Shown: piece after piece, positions 51,214 through 61,582 of the stretch
How positions within the stretch are numbered: the first letter of the stretch is position 1
Layout of the letters: the number at the start of each line of letters is the position of its first letter
Source: Geothrix sp.
GTDB taxonomy: Bacteria > Acidobacteriota > Holophagae > Holophagales > Holophagaceae
Direction of reading: 5' to 3'
DNA: 64,000 nt
Assembly (NCBI RefSeq): GCF_030219325.1
Contig: NZ_CP126625.1
Span: 3,584,857 to 3,648,856 of the forward strand
The notes under the pieces: model-generated
Databases searched by the model: none
Told to the model about the DNA's origin: nothing
Seen by the model: only the letters and a program-made list of their open reading frames with translations
Made by a program: the position numbers and the translations under genes

Positions 51214-53772
51214 TCATTTCCTCTCCCCGGCGTTCAACGGCCACTTCTCCAGCAGCACGGGCAGCAGCCACTGGGTGAGCAGCAGGGCCAGGGCCACGCC
51301 GCCCAGGCAGGCCAGGCCCAGGCCCCGCAGACCGCGATACCCGCTGAAGACCATGCCGCCGAAGCCCGCCAGGGTGGTGCCGGCGCAGACGGCGTTCACG
51401 CGGGCCACGCGCTGGGGGGCGTCGGCTTCGCCGCGGGCGCGGTGCAGCAGGTTGAAGGCCGTGTCCACGCTCACGCCCAGGGCGATGGGGATGGCCATGA
51501 GGGACAGGAAGGTAAGCGGTTCGCCGCCCCAGCCCAGGGCGCCGAACACGCCGGCCTGGCTGGCCAGCAGGGGCACCAGGGCATAGACCGCGAAACGCAG
51601 GTTGCGGCCGAAGTAGGCGATGACCGCGAAGATGCCCGCCAGGGCCAGCAGCACGGCCTGCTGCACGGCCTCCTTGGCGATGCCCTTCACCACGCGGAAG
51701 AGGGGCTGTGTGCCCACAAAACGGCCCCCGGCGGCCTCGACCTGGGGCGTGAGCCGGAGCAGGGAGGCCTCGTCCAGCCGGAGCGGCACCGTCAGGGAGG
51801 GATCCAGCGGCGCGGGCTTGCGGTTGCGGTGGAAGCCGTCCCAGAGGTTCCAGGGGTGGTGGTCCTCCTGCTGGGTGGCCCGGGGCAGCAGGGCCTGCAG
51901 GGCGCCCACGGGCTGCACCGGATCCGCCGCGGCCGAGGCCAGGGCCCGCAGCGGACCCTCGAGCCCCGCGGGGTCCAGGCCCGCCTTGGCGGCGGCCTCC
52001 AGCACCTGCCGGCGCCAGGTCTCGGAGCCCAGCGTGTGGCGCAGCTCCGGGTCGAGGCTCTTCCAGTCGGGCACCGGCAGCCCGGCCTCCCGGAGGATGG
52101 GGCTCAGCTTGTTCCAGCGCGCAGGCAGGCGGTCCGGATCCTCCAGGGGGATCTGGATGGCCAGGGGCTGGAGGCTGGCGCCCAGGGTGCGCGTCAGCCG
52201 CTCCTGCAGGTTGAGGGCCGGGTTGCCCTGGGCGCGGAAGCGGCGCAGGTCCTCCTCCCAGCGGGTGCGTGGGGCGCCCACGAGGGCCAGGAGCAGCACG
52301 GCCAGCGCCACCCAGGGGGCCCAGGCGCGGCGGCGAGCCGTGGGCAGCTCGGGACCCGGAGCGAAGGTGCCGGTGCCCCGGTCCAGCCAGAGCAGGAGCG
52401 GCGGCAGCACCAGGAAAGTGGCGGCCAGGCAGGCCAGCAGGCCGAGACCCGTGGTGAGGCCCAGGTCCCGGATGCCGGGGAAGGGGGCGAAGGCCAGGGC
52501 CAGGAAGGCCATGGCCGTGGCGAGGGCGCCGGCCACCACGCCCGGTCCCGTGCCGAGCAGGGCGGCGCGCAGGGCCCGGGGCTTGGCCTGGCCGGCGCGG
52601 CGCTCGTCCCGGTAGCGGCTGAAGAGCAGGATGCCCACGTCGTCGCCCACGCCCAGCAGCACCGCGCCGAAGCCCGCGGCCATGAGGTTCACCCGGCCCA
52701 GCACCCAGCCCGTGAGGCCCAGGGCCCAGGCCATGCCCACCAGGAGCGGCACCATGACGAAGCCATAGCCGGCCAGGGTGCGGAAGCCCAGCCAGTAGAC
52801 CAGGCCGATGAGGACGAAGCTGAGGCCCAGGCTCAGCAGGACCTCCACCGTGAGGCGATGGGACTCCCAGGCCGTGATGGCGTGGGCCCCCGTGACCTGC
52901 AGGGGGAAGGCACGACCCGCGGCGGGGGCCAGGGCCGCCTCCAGCTGGCGGAGGCTGGCGGCGGCTGGCAGGGGTCCCGCGGCGCCACGGCCCAGCCAGG
53001 TCAGGGCGCGGAGGGTGGCCTTGGCATCCGTGGCGGGGAAGCCCGCCACCAGGGGCAGCAGCACCAGGCGGCCATCCTTGGTCTCGAAGTAGCCGGTCCG
53101 CACCCGCAGCGTGAAGGCCCGGCCCAGGGCCGTGGCCTTGGCCATGCCCTCGCCCTCCTGGGGGGCCAGGTCGCGCAGGCCCAGGGGATCGAGCCGGGCC
53201 AGCGCCGCGGGCAGCGGTTCCGGCGAGGCCAGGGCCCGGGCCGTGGTCTGCAGGCGCCGCTGCAGCGCGACGGGATCCTGCAGCGGCGCAAGGCGGTTCC
53301 CCAGCCAGGCGGGCGCCAGGGTGTAGAGGGTCTCCGTGGTGAGCCGGCTCACGGCGGCATCGCCCTCCGCGATGGCGCCCACGGCCAGCAGCGCGGGCCA
53401 GGGGCTCACGCCGCCGGGCCCCGGCACGGGGATGGGATCCGACAGCCGCCCTTCGGCGGCCAGGCCGTTCAGGGGCAGGTTCCCCTCGGTGAGCAGGCGG
53501 TCCACCAGGCCCTCGGCCCAGGCGCGACGGGCCTCCAGGTCGCTTTCGGTGCCCTCGGCCACCAGCCACAGCAGCTCCTGCTGGCCCACCCCCGCCTCGA
53601 GGTTGGCCCGCACGGCGGGATGCTCCGTGGGAAGGAGGCTCATGAGGTCCAGGGCCCGCTCCACCCGCAGCGTGCCCCAGCCCAGGACCAGCGTCAGGCC
53701 CACGATGAGGACCCACAGACCCCGCGACCGGGTGAGGTGCAGACGGAGCAGGCCGCGCAGCAGGGCTTTCAT
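51214..53772 (-). CDS. MMPL/RND-superfamily exporter (HpnN-like)
   Basis: 852 aa. Two halves each with one plus five TM helices and a large periplasmic domain; TM segments are near 18-38, 290-440, 475-500 and 705-840. Motifs of the MMPL/HpnN type are LMSLLPTEHPAVRANLEAG after the first TM, GVGDDVGILLFSRYRDE (Gly-rich with acidic residues, proton relay) and VSVDTAFNLLHRARGE. Homologues move lipids such as hopanoids between membranes. It starts 3 bp after the DnaC-like stop, so they share a transcript. Substrate not certain. Confidence 0.85.
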   Translation of the reverse strand: MKALLRGLLRLHLTRSRGLWVLIVGLTLVLGWGTLRVERALDLMSLLPTEHPAVRANLEAGVGQQELLWLVAEGTESDLEARRAWAEGLVDRLLTEGNLPLNGLAAEGRLSDPIPVPGPGGVSPWPALLAVGAIAEGDAAVSRLTTETLYTLAPAWLGNRLAPLQDPVALQRRLQTTARALASPEPLPAALARLDPLGLRDLAPQEGEGMAKATALGRAFTLRVRTGYFETKDGRLVLLPLVAGFPATDAKATLRALTWLGRGAAGPLPAAASLRQLEAALAPAAGRAFPLQVTGAHAITAWESHRLTVEVLLSLGLSFVLIGLVYWLGFRTLAGYGFVMVPLLVGMAWALGLTGWVLGRVNLMAAGFGAVLLGVGDDVGILLFSRYRDERRAGQAKPRALRAALLGTGPGVVAGALATAMAFLALAFAPFPGIRDLGLTTGLGLLACLAATFLVLPPLLLWLDRGTGTFAPGPELPTARRRAWAPWVALAVLLLALVGAPRTRWEEDLRRFRAQGNPALNLQERLTRTLGASLQPLAIQIPLEDPDRLPARWNKLSPILREAGLPVPDWKSLDPELRHTLGSETWRRQVLEAAAKAGLDPAGLEGPLRALASAAADPVQPVGALQALLPRATQQEDHHPWNLWDGFHRNRKPAPLDPSLTVPLRLDEASLLRLTPQVEAAGGRFVGTQPLFRVVKGIAKEAVQQAVLLALAGIFAVIAYFGRNLRFAVYALVPLLASQAGVFGALGWGGEPLTFLSLMAIPIALGVSVDTAFNLLHRARGEADAPQRVARVNAVCAGTTLAGFGGMVFSGYRGLRGLGLACLGGVALALLLTQWLLPVLLEKWPLNAGERK

Positions 53773-53775
53773 CGG

Positions 53776-54663
53776 CTAGGAGCGCTCGATGCGATCGATC
53801 CAGGGCCGCAGGGCAGGCACCATCTCCACCCGCTCGGCGCCCCGCAGGCGCTCGAAGAGGCTGCCGTCCTCCAGGCGCACCAGGGGGTGGTTCTCGCGGC
53901 GGTCCATGGCCTCGGGCGGATAGGCGGCGGTGAGCAGCGTGGGCAGCTCCTCGCTGTAGCGGTGGTCCAGCAGCTGGGCCAGGGCCGCGGCGATGCGGAT
54001 GTCGGAGTCCATGCGGTCCCAGTCGTCCAGCACCAGGAGGGGCTGGTCCTGCAGGGGCTCGATGAGGTCGCGCACGCTCTGGAAGGCCTGGTTCTGGAAG
54101 CTGCGCACGTCGTAGTAGGCGTCCTTGATGGCCTGGCTCAGCGTGCGCACGGAGACGAAGGCGCCGCCCCGACCCGTGCGCTCGGTCCAGGCCCGCAGGG
54201 CCGCCGCGGCCAGGGTGCTGCGGCCACTCTGGGCGGGGCCGTGGATCCACCACAGCTCCCAGCCGTGGCGGAACTTGTGCTTGCCCGTGGTGGCCCACTG
54301 GTGGAGCCCCTCGGCCCCCGCGGGCCGGATGCCGTGCTCGGGGCGTTTGCGCAGAGCCGCCAGCAGCTTCACGAGCTCCTCGCGGCCCTCCAGCTCGCCG
54401 ACTTCCTCCACGGGGCGGGCCAGCAGGTCCTCCAGGTCCGGCACCCGGTCCAGCAGGGCGCGCACGCCGCTGGCCTGGGCGTTGTTCCACCACTTCCAGA
54501 AGCGGGGGAACTCCGCCTCGCGGTAGCGGGCGGGCAGGCCCAGGGTCTCGGCATCCGGCGCCAGCTCCGCGGTGCAGCCGCAGACCAGCACCGGCTTCTG
54601 CGGATCCGGATCAAAGACCAGGCCCTTGCCCTGGCAGCGGGGGCAGTCGGGACGCCCCTTCAT
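53776..54663 (-). CDS. DnaC/IstB-like P-loop ATPase with N-terminal zinc finger
   Basis: 295 aa; ATG at 54663, overlapping the stop of the sigma-factor gene (ATGA). Zinc-finger-like CPRCQGKG ... CGC near the N-terminus; then a P-loop of AAA type (IHGPAQSGRSTLAAAALRAW), Walker B LLVLDDWDR and a basic C-terminus. The Walker A Lys is Arg (SGRST), so ATP binding or hydrolysis may be weak. Its place between a sigma-70 factor and an exporter suggests a housekeeping operon, perhaps DnaC-like helicase loading. Exact role unknown. Confidence 0.7.
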   Translation of the reverse strand: MKGRPDCPRCQGKGLVFDPDPQKPVLVCGCTAELAPDAETLGLPARYREAEFPRFWKWWNNAQASGVRALLDRVPDLEDLLARPVEEVGELEGREELVKLLAALRKRPEHGIRPAGAEGLHQWATTGKHKFRHGWELWWIHGPAQSGRSTLAAAALRAWTERTGRGGAFVSVRTLSQAIKDAYYDVRSFQNQAFQSVRDLIEPLQDQPLLVLDDWDRMDSDIRIAAALAQLLDHRYSEELPTLLTAAYPPEAMDRRENHPLVRLEDGSLFERLRGAERVEMVPALRPWIDRIERS

Positions 54664-55526
54664 GGCCCATCCCCCCCGCGCAGGAAGCCGCCCAGCACCT
54701 CGCGGCGGCGCTCGCGGATGCGCGCGAAGGCCCGCTCCTCCAGCTGCCGCACGCGCTCGCGGGAGATGGGCGGGTCGAAGCGCTTGCCGATCTGTTCGAG
54801 GGTGAGGGGATCCTCCCCGCCGATGCCGAAGTGGAGCGTGATGATGGTGCGTTCCTTCTCGCTCAGCGAGGCCAAGCTGGCCTCGATCTGCTCGAGGAAG
54901 GCCTCCTGGTCCAGCGTGTGCATGGCGGAGGGCTCCACCTCCTGCTCCAGGCTGTCGCCCACGGTGAGGTCGGAGTCCCCGAGGCCCTGCTCGGTGGACA
55001 CGGTGGAGGTGGTCTGCTGGAGCACCTGCAGCCGCTCCACCTCCTCGATGCTGAGGTTCGCCGCCTGGGCGATCTCCTGCAGCATGGGCGGACGGCCCAG
55101 GGACTGGCTGAGCTTCTGGGTCACGCGGTTGAGCTGCACCAGGTGGCCCGCCACCTTCTGGGGCAGGCGGATCTTGTTGCCGTGCTCGGCCAGGGCGTGG
55201 AAGATCGCCTGCCGCACCCACCACGACGCATAGGTGAGGAACTTGTTCAGGCGCTCGGGATCGAAGCGCTTGGCGGCTTCGATCAGCCCCAGATTGCCCT
55301 CACTGATGAGGTCCAGCAGGTCGAGGCCCATGCCCTCGAATTTGCGGGCCTCCTTGACCACGAAGCGCAGGTTGCCCTCCACCAGCTTGCGGAGTCCTTC
55401 GGGATTGCGGTCGTTCTGCCACAGACGCCCGTTGATCCGTTCCTCCTCTGCGGTGAGCAGGGGCAGGTGGCGGATCGAGTCGAAATACTTGTCGAGCGAG
55501 CGCTCTTCGAGATGCCGGAGGGGCAC
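54660..55526 (-). CDS. sigma-70 family RNA polymerase sigma factor (RpoH/RpoS-type size)
   Basis: 288 aa from a GTG start at 55526 (GGGAG 5 nt upstream). Regions 1.2 (LDKYFDSIRHLPLLTAEEE), 2.1-2.4 (RFVVKEARKFEGMGLDLLDLISEGNLGLIEAAKRFDPERLNKFLTYASWWVRQAI), 3 and 4.2 (LTLEQIGKRFDPPISRERVRQLEERAFARIR) are complete. There is no long RpoD 1.1 domain. Placed beside the dnaJ-dnaK-hspR genes, a heat-shock or stress role is plausible; a general alternative sigma factor is the safe label. Confidence 0.88.
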   Translation of the reverse strand: MPLRHLEERSLDKYFDSIRHLPLLTAEEERINGRLWQNDRNPEGLRKLVEGNLRFVVKEARKFEGMGLDLLDLISEGNLGLIEAAKRFDPERLNKFLTYASWWVRQAIFHALAEHGNKIRLPQKVAGHLVQLNRVTQKLSQSLGRPPMLQEIAQAANLSIEEVERLQVLQQTTSTVSTEQGLGDSDLTVGDSLEQEVEPSAMHTLDQEAFLEQIEASLASLSEKERTIITLHFGIGGEDPLTLEQIGKRFDPPISRERVRQLEERAFARIRERRREVLGGFLRGGDGP

Positions 55527-55591
55527 GATACTCCCAGGGGAAGGATCAGCATAGCAAGCGATCCCGGCCGCCGAGACATGTGCGAAAAATG

Positions 55592-55966
55592 TCAGCGCTT
55601 GCGCAATCCGTGGGGGGTCAGTTTCACCAGACCGGTGGCCGACGTGGGCCGGGGCACGTCCTTCAGGCCGGCCGCCTCCAGGGCGTGGGCCAGGCGCTCC
55701 AGGTCCTCCTGCAGCAGGTTCAGCCGATCCCGCATGCCCAGCACCACCTCCACGCCGGCCAGGTTCACGCCCAGGTCGCGGGTGAGGTTGAGAATGAACT
55801 CCAGGCGCTCCAGGTCCTCGTCGCTGTAGAGGCGGGTCTTGCCTTCGGTGCGGCTGGGCGTGAGCAGGCCCTCCCGCTCGTAGAGCCGCAGGGTCTGGGG
55901 GTGCACGCCGTAGCGCATGGACACCACGCCGATCATGTAGGCGCCCAGTCTCGGATCCTTAGCCAT
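55592..55966 (-). CDS. hspR: HspR-type MerR regulator of heat shock genes
   Basis: 124 aa; start [11 protein letters not shown] at 55966, overlapping the end of dnaJ by 8 bp. MerR winged helix: [43 protein letters not shown], then a coiled coil. HspR normally represses dnaK operons through HAIR sites and works with DnaK. The gene directly follows dnaJ as in other HspR operons. I did not find a clear HAIR inverted repeat (CTTGAGT-N7-ACTCAAG) upstream of dnaK, so the target sites are open. Confidence 0.85.
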   Translation of the reverse strand: MAKDPRLGAYMIGVVSMRYGVHPQTLRLYEREGLLTPSRTEGKTRLYSDEDLERLEFILNLTRDLGVNLAGVEVVLGMRDRLNLLQEDLERLAHALEAAGLKDVPRPTSATGLVKLTPHGLRKR

Positions 55967-57026
55967 GATTCGCACCCCGCTGCTTGCGCACATCTTCGTC
56001 GTTCAGTTCCGCCAGCTCCCGCAGCAGCTCCTTGCTGCGCTCGTCCTGGATGGCGGGCGTCACCAGGGCCACCTCGGCGATGAGGTCACCCCGCTGGCTG
56101 CCCCGGGGGATGGGCATGCCCTGGCCCTTGAGCCGCAGCTTCGCGCCAGTTTGCGTCCCCGGCGGCACCTTGATGGTCTGCTGGCCCTCGGGCGTCGGGA
56201 CGTCCACCTTGGCGCCCAGGGCCGCCTCCGTGAAGGAGATGGGCAGCTTCACGTAGAGGTTGGGGCCCTTGCGCTCGAAGCGCGCGTCCTGCTCCATGCT
56301 GATCTGCAGGAAGAGGTCGCCGGGCCCGCCGCCGCGGCGGCCCGCCTCGCCCTTGCCGGCGACGCGCAGCTTGGCGCCGTCCTCGACGCCAGCCGGGATG
56401 GCGATGGTGACGGTCTCCTGGCGGCCATGCCGGCCTGCGCCCCCGCAGTCGGGACAGGCCGGGGCCTTGGAGCCGCGGCCGCCGCAGTCGGGACAGGTGC
56501 GGCCGAAGGAGAGGAAGCCGGAGCCGCCACCCACCTTGCCCTTGCCCTGGCAGGTGCGGCACTGCTCCTGTTTGCGGCTGGATTCGCCCGTGCCGCGGCA
56601 GGTGAGACAGGGCTCCGAGCGGTTCACGCGCAGGTTGAGGCGGGTGCCCTCGAAGGCCTCGCGGAAGCCCAGGCGCACGGCGTGGATCAGGTCCTCGCCA
56701 CGCTCGGGGCCATGCCGCATGGGTCGGCCCCCGAAGCCCGCGAAGATGTCCTCGAAGCCGAAGCCCGCACCCTGCTGGAAGCCCGGCGGGATCTGCGTTC
56801 CGGGTCCGCTGGGGTCGCCGTAGGTGTCGTAGTTCTTCCGCTTCTCGGCATCCGACAGCACGTCGTTGGCCTCGGACAGCTTCTTGAACTCGGCCTCGGC
56901 CTTGGCATCGCCCGGGTTCAGATCCGGGTGGTGCTTCCGCGCCAGCTTGCGGTACGCCTTCTTGATGTCCTCGTCGGAGGCGGATTTCGAAACGCCCAGG
57001 ATCTTGTAGTAGTCGGGGTGGGCCAT
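55959..57026 (-). CDS. dnaJ: DnaJ co-chaperone
   Basis: 355 aa. The J domain has [35 protein letters not shown] (HPD at about residues 33-35). Then a Gly/Phe-rich linker and a zinc-binding region with four CxxCxGxG repeats ([32 protein letters not shown]), and a C-terminal peptide-binding part. It activates DnaK ATPase and hands over clients. It lies 78 bp downstream of dnaK past a terminator, so read-through or a second promoter is needed. Confidence 0.95.
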   Translation of the reverse strand: MAHPDYYKILGVSKSASDEDIKKAYRKLARKHHPDLNPGDAKAEAEFKKLSEANDVLSDAEKRKNYDTYGDPSGPGTQIPPGFQQGAGFGFEDIFAGFGGRPMRHGPERGEDLIHAVRLGFREAFEGTRLNLRVNRSEPCLTCRGTGESSRKQEQCRTCQGKGKVGGGSGFLSFGRTCPDCGGRGSKAPACPDCGGAGRHGRQETVTIAIPAGVEDGAKLRVAGKGEAGRRGGGPGDLFLQISMEQDARFERKGPNLYVKLPISFTEAALGAKVDVPTPEGQQTIKVPPGTQTGAKLRLKGQGMPIPRGSQRGDLIAEVALVTPAIQDERSKELLRELAELNDEDVRKQRGANHG

Positions 57027-57067
57027 GGTCTTAGTCTAGGGCACTAAGATTTCGTTCGCGCAGAAAA

Positions 57068-57090
57068 ATGGGGAGCCCGGAAGCTCCCCG
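57068..57090 (-). terminator. intrinsic terminator after dnaK
   Basis: On the minus strand GGGGAGC-ttccg-GGCTCCCC is followed by ATTTTT. It lies between dnaK (stop at 57105) and dnaJ (start at 57026). It would make dnaK the most abundant message and leave dnaJ-hspR lower. Confidence 0.8.
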
Positions 57091-57104
57091 ATTTCCTGCG
57101 AAGC

Positions 57105-59003
<1,899 letters not shown>

Positions 59004-59053
59004 GTCGTTCCTCCTGGAGGCCAGTCGGGGCCTCGCCCAGACCGGTGCTTTTG

Positions 59054-59081
59054 AGGATAAGGGTTAGGGCAGGATTGTCAA
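59054..59081 (-). promoter_or_regulatory. promoter of dnaK
   Basis: A perfect TTGACA (-35, 59081-59076) and TATCCT (-10, 59059-59054), 16 bp apart on the minus strand. The start would be about 43 nt before the ATG, which has AGGAGG upstream. Confidence 0.6.
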
Positions 59082-59153
59082 CATGATCTTCTAAAAATCA
59101 CTCATATTTTCTTCTTGCTTGATGTCTTGATGGCTACGGATATGCTGAAGACC

Positions 59154-59342
59154 ATGGCGCTTCGACCCTGCCCCACCTGCCGCACCCCCACTTCCTGGGA
59201 GGGGAACCCCTTCAAGCCCTTCTGCTCGGAGCGCTGCCAGACCCGCGACCTCGGCGCCTGGGCCAGCGAAAGCTACCGCGTGCCCGAGAAGCCCCAGGAG
59301 GAGGATGGCGAAGGCTGGACCGGCGAGGGCGAAGGCGGCTGA
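59154..59342 (+). CDS. yacG: YacG-type zinc protein (DNA gyrase inhibitor family)
   Basis: 62 aa from the ATG at 59154 (GAAG just before); an upstream ATG at 59142 would add only four residues. Four-Cys zinc ribbon CPTCRTPTSW ... FCSERCQTRDLGAWASESYRVPE, the classic YacG signature of C-x2-C-x15-C-x3-C. In E. coli YacG binds GyrB and inhibits gyrase. It ends against the convergent HMG-CoA lyase gene with no gap. Confidence 0.9.
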   Translation: MALRPCPTCRTPTSWEGNPFKPFCSERCQTRDLGAWASESYRVPEKPQEEDGEGWTGEGEGG

Positions 59343-60311
59343 TCAGGCCTGGGTCTGGGCCAGGGCCCGGGCCCGGATCTCCTCCAGGCTGGCCGGCACC
59401 GGATGCAGGTCCAGGCTCCGTCCGGCCCGCAGCACCTGACCTGGCACCTCGTGGCCCACCATGCCGGGCAGGGTGCGGGCGGCCATCAGCAGGCCCGCCA
59501 GGTCCACATCCAGGGCGAGGCCCATGGCCTGCAGCATGTGGACGAGGTCCTCGGTGCAGATGTTCCCCGTGGCGCCGGGCGCGTAGGGGCAGCCGCCCAG
59601 GCCGCCCAGGGAGGCGTCGAAGCGGTCGATGCCCGCGCCCAGGCCGGCCAGGGCATTGGCCAGGCCCATGCCCCGGGTGTTGTGCAGGTGCAGGGTGGCC
59701 CCGGCCCCGGGGAAGCGGGTCCGGAAGGCCCGGCAGAGGGAGGCCACTTGGCCCGGGTGGGCCATGCCGGTGGTATCGCAGAGGGTGATGCCGCCCACGC
59801 CCGCGGCCAGGAACCGCCCTGCGAGGCCCAGGACCACGTCCTCGGGCACCACGCCCTCCATGGGGCAGCCGAAGCTGGTGGAGAGGGAGACGTTCAGGGC
59901 CACGCCGGCGCCCTGGGCCAGGTCCACCACCTCCAGCAGCCGCGCCAGGGATTGCTCGCGGGTCATGCGGAGGTTCAGCAGGTTGTGGGTCTCGCTGGCG
60001 GACATCACCAGGTTCAGCTCATCGGTGCCCGCGGCGATGGCCCGCTCGGCCCCGCGCAGGTTCGGCACCAGGGCCGTGTAGACCACGCCCGGCTGGCGGC
60101 GGAGGCTGCGCATCACCTCGTCGGCGTCGGCCAGGGCCGGGATCGCCTTGGGCGAGGTGAAGGAGGTCACCTCGATCTTGGCCAGGCCGCAGAGGCTCAG
60201 GGTGTCGATGAGGGCGATCTTGTCGGCCGTGGGGATGAACCGGGCCTCGATCTGGAATCCGTCCCGGGTGCCGACTTCCTGGATGAACAGACGCTGTCCC
60301 GCACCGGTCAT
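59343..60311 (-). CDS. hydroxymethylglutaryl-CoA lyase-family enzyme
   Basis: 322 aa; ATG at 60311 chosen for the GAGGAGG site. HMGL-like TIM barrel: EVGTRDGFQIEARFIPTADKIALID, KIEVTSFTSPKAIPALADA, LCDTTGMAHP, HLHNTRGMGLANAL and GLGGCPYAPGATGNICTEDLV, with the Cys of the active loop. HMG-CoA lyase gives acetyl-CoA plus acetoacetate; related enzymes split citramalyl-CoA. It is followed downstream in the same operon by nothing, and preceded by a CoA-transferase gene 11 bp away. Confidence 0.88.
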   Translation of the reverse strand: MTGAGQRLFIQEVGTRDGFQIEARFIPTADKIALIDTLSLCGLAKIEVTSFTSPKAIPALADADEVMRSLRRQPGVVYTALVPNLRGAERAIAAGTDELNLVMSASETHNLLNLRMTREQSLARLLEVVDLAQGAGVALNVSLSTSFGCPMEGVVPEDVVLGLAGRFLAAGVGGITLCDTTGMAHPGQVASLCRAFRTRFPGAGATLHLHNTRGMGLANALAGLGAGIDRFDASLGGLGGCPYAPGATGNICTEDLVHMLQAMGLALDVDLAGLLMAARTLPGMVGHEVPGQVLRAGRSLDLHPVPASLEEIRARALAQTQA

Positions 60312-60322
60312 GGGATCCCTCC

Positions 60323-61516
60323 TCAAAGAACGCCCTTGGCGCGCAGCTCGGCAAAGGCGGCCTCGGAGACGCCGGCCCGCTTGAGCACCGCCTCCGTGTC
60401 CGCCCCCAGGGCCGGAGCGGGCCCCCCGACCCGCCCCGGCGTGAGACTCAGCTTGGGCACGATGCCCGGAACCTCGATGACCTGGCCATCGGGCAGGCGG
60501 GTCTCCAGGATCATGTCCCGCGCGCGGAAGTGGGGATCCTCCGAAATGTCCCGCGCGTTGTAGATGCGGCCCGAGGGCACCCGCGCCTCGTCCAGCGTGG
60601 CGAGCACCTCGTCCAGGGACCGCGTGGCGGACCAGGCGCCGATGGCCGCATCCAGCTCCTCGGCCCGGGCCGCGCGGCCCTCGTTGCTGGCCAGGCCCGG
60701 ATCCTCGGCCAGGTCGCTCCGGCCGATGCGCACCATGAGGCGCTTGAAGATGCCGTCGCCATTGCCCGCGATGAGCGCGAAGCCGCCATCCGCGCAGCGG
60801 TAGGCGTTGGTGGGGGCGATGCCGGGCAGGGCGCTGCCCGAGGGCTCGCGCACCACGCCAAAGGCGCTGTACTCCGGCAGCAGGCTCTCCATCATGTTGA
60901 AGACCGCTTCGTAGAGCGCGATGTCGATGACCTGGCCCTCGCCGCCGTTCACCTCGCGGTGCCGGAGCGCCAGCAGCACGCCGATGACGCCGTGCAGGGC
61001 CGCCAGGGAATCGCCCATGGACACGCCCACCCGCACGGGCGTGCGGCCTGGCTCCGCCGTGAGATAGCGCAGGCCGCCCATGGCCTCACCGATGACGCCG
61101 AAGCCCGAGCGGTCGCGGTAGGGCCCCGTCTGCCCGTAGCCTGAGATGCGCAGCATGATCAGCCCGGGGTTGAGGGCGTGGAGCTCCTCCCAGCCCAGAC
61201 CCCAGCCTTCGAGGGTGCCGGGGCGGAAGTTCTCGATGAGCACGTCCGTCTCTTTCACCAGGCCGCGGATGATCTCCTGGGCCTCGGGTCTGCGGAGGTC
61301 CAGGGCGACGGACTGCTTGTTGCGCGACTGGACCTGCCACCAGACGGAGGTGCCGTCCTTCAGCAGACGCCACTTGCGCAGGGGATCGCCCAGGCCCGGC
61401 GGCTCGATCTTGATGACCTCGGCGCCGAACTCGCCCAGGGTCTTCGCGGCGAAGGGGCCGGCGATGAGCTGACCCAGTTCCAGGACCCGGATGCCGCTGA
61501 GGGCGCTTGCTTGCAT
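60323..61516 (-). CDS. CaiB/BaiF family III CoA-transferase
   Basis: 397 aa; ATG at 61516. Type III CoA-transferase fold with GIRVLELGQLIAGPFAAKTLGEFGAEVIKIEPPGLGDPLRKW, NKQSVALDLRRPEAQEII, and the Asp nucleophile region -GDSLAALHGVIGVLLALRHR- after GVSMGD. It transfers CoA between acids. Next to HMG-CoA lyase and a DASS carboxylate carrier, it probably activates an imported dicarboxylic or hydroxy acid with succinyl- or acetyl-CoA. Confidence 0.87.
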   Translation of the reverse strand: MQASALSGIRVLELGQLIAGPFAAKTLGEFGAEVIKIEPPGLGDPLRKWRLLKDGTSVWWQVQSRNKQSVALDLRRPEAQEIIRGLVKETDVLIENFRPGTLEGWGLGWEELHALNPGLIMLRISGYGQTGPYRDRSGFGVIGEAMGGLRYLTAEPGRTPVRVGVSMGDSLAALHGVIGVLLALRHREVNGGEGQVIDIALYEAVFNMMESLLPEYSAFGVVREPSGSALPGIAPTNAYRCADGGFALIAGNGDGIFKRLMVRIGRSDLAEDPGLASNEGRAARAEELDAAIGAWSATRSLDEVLATLDEARVPSGRIYNARDISEDPHFRARDMILETRLPDGQVIEVPGIVPKLSLTPGRVGGPAPALGADTEAVLKRAGVSEAAFAELRAKGVL

Positions 61517-61538
61517 GCTGGCCTCGCCTTGCGGAAAG

Positions 61539-61564
61539 GGGGAGGCGCCCAAGGACGCCTCCCC
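61539..61564 (-). terminator. hairpin after the DASS transporter gene
   Basis: GGGGAGGCG / CGCCTCCCC stem of 9 bp with an 8-nt loop, followed on the minus strand by CTTTCC. It lies between the transporter stop and the CoA-transferase start. Confidence 0.6.
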
Positions 61565-61582
61565 GCTAGAGCATATGCAGGA

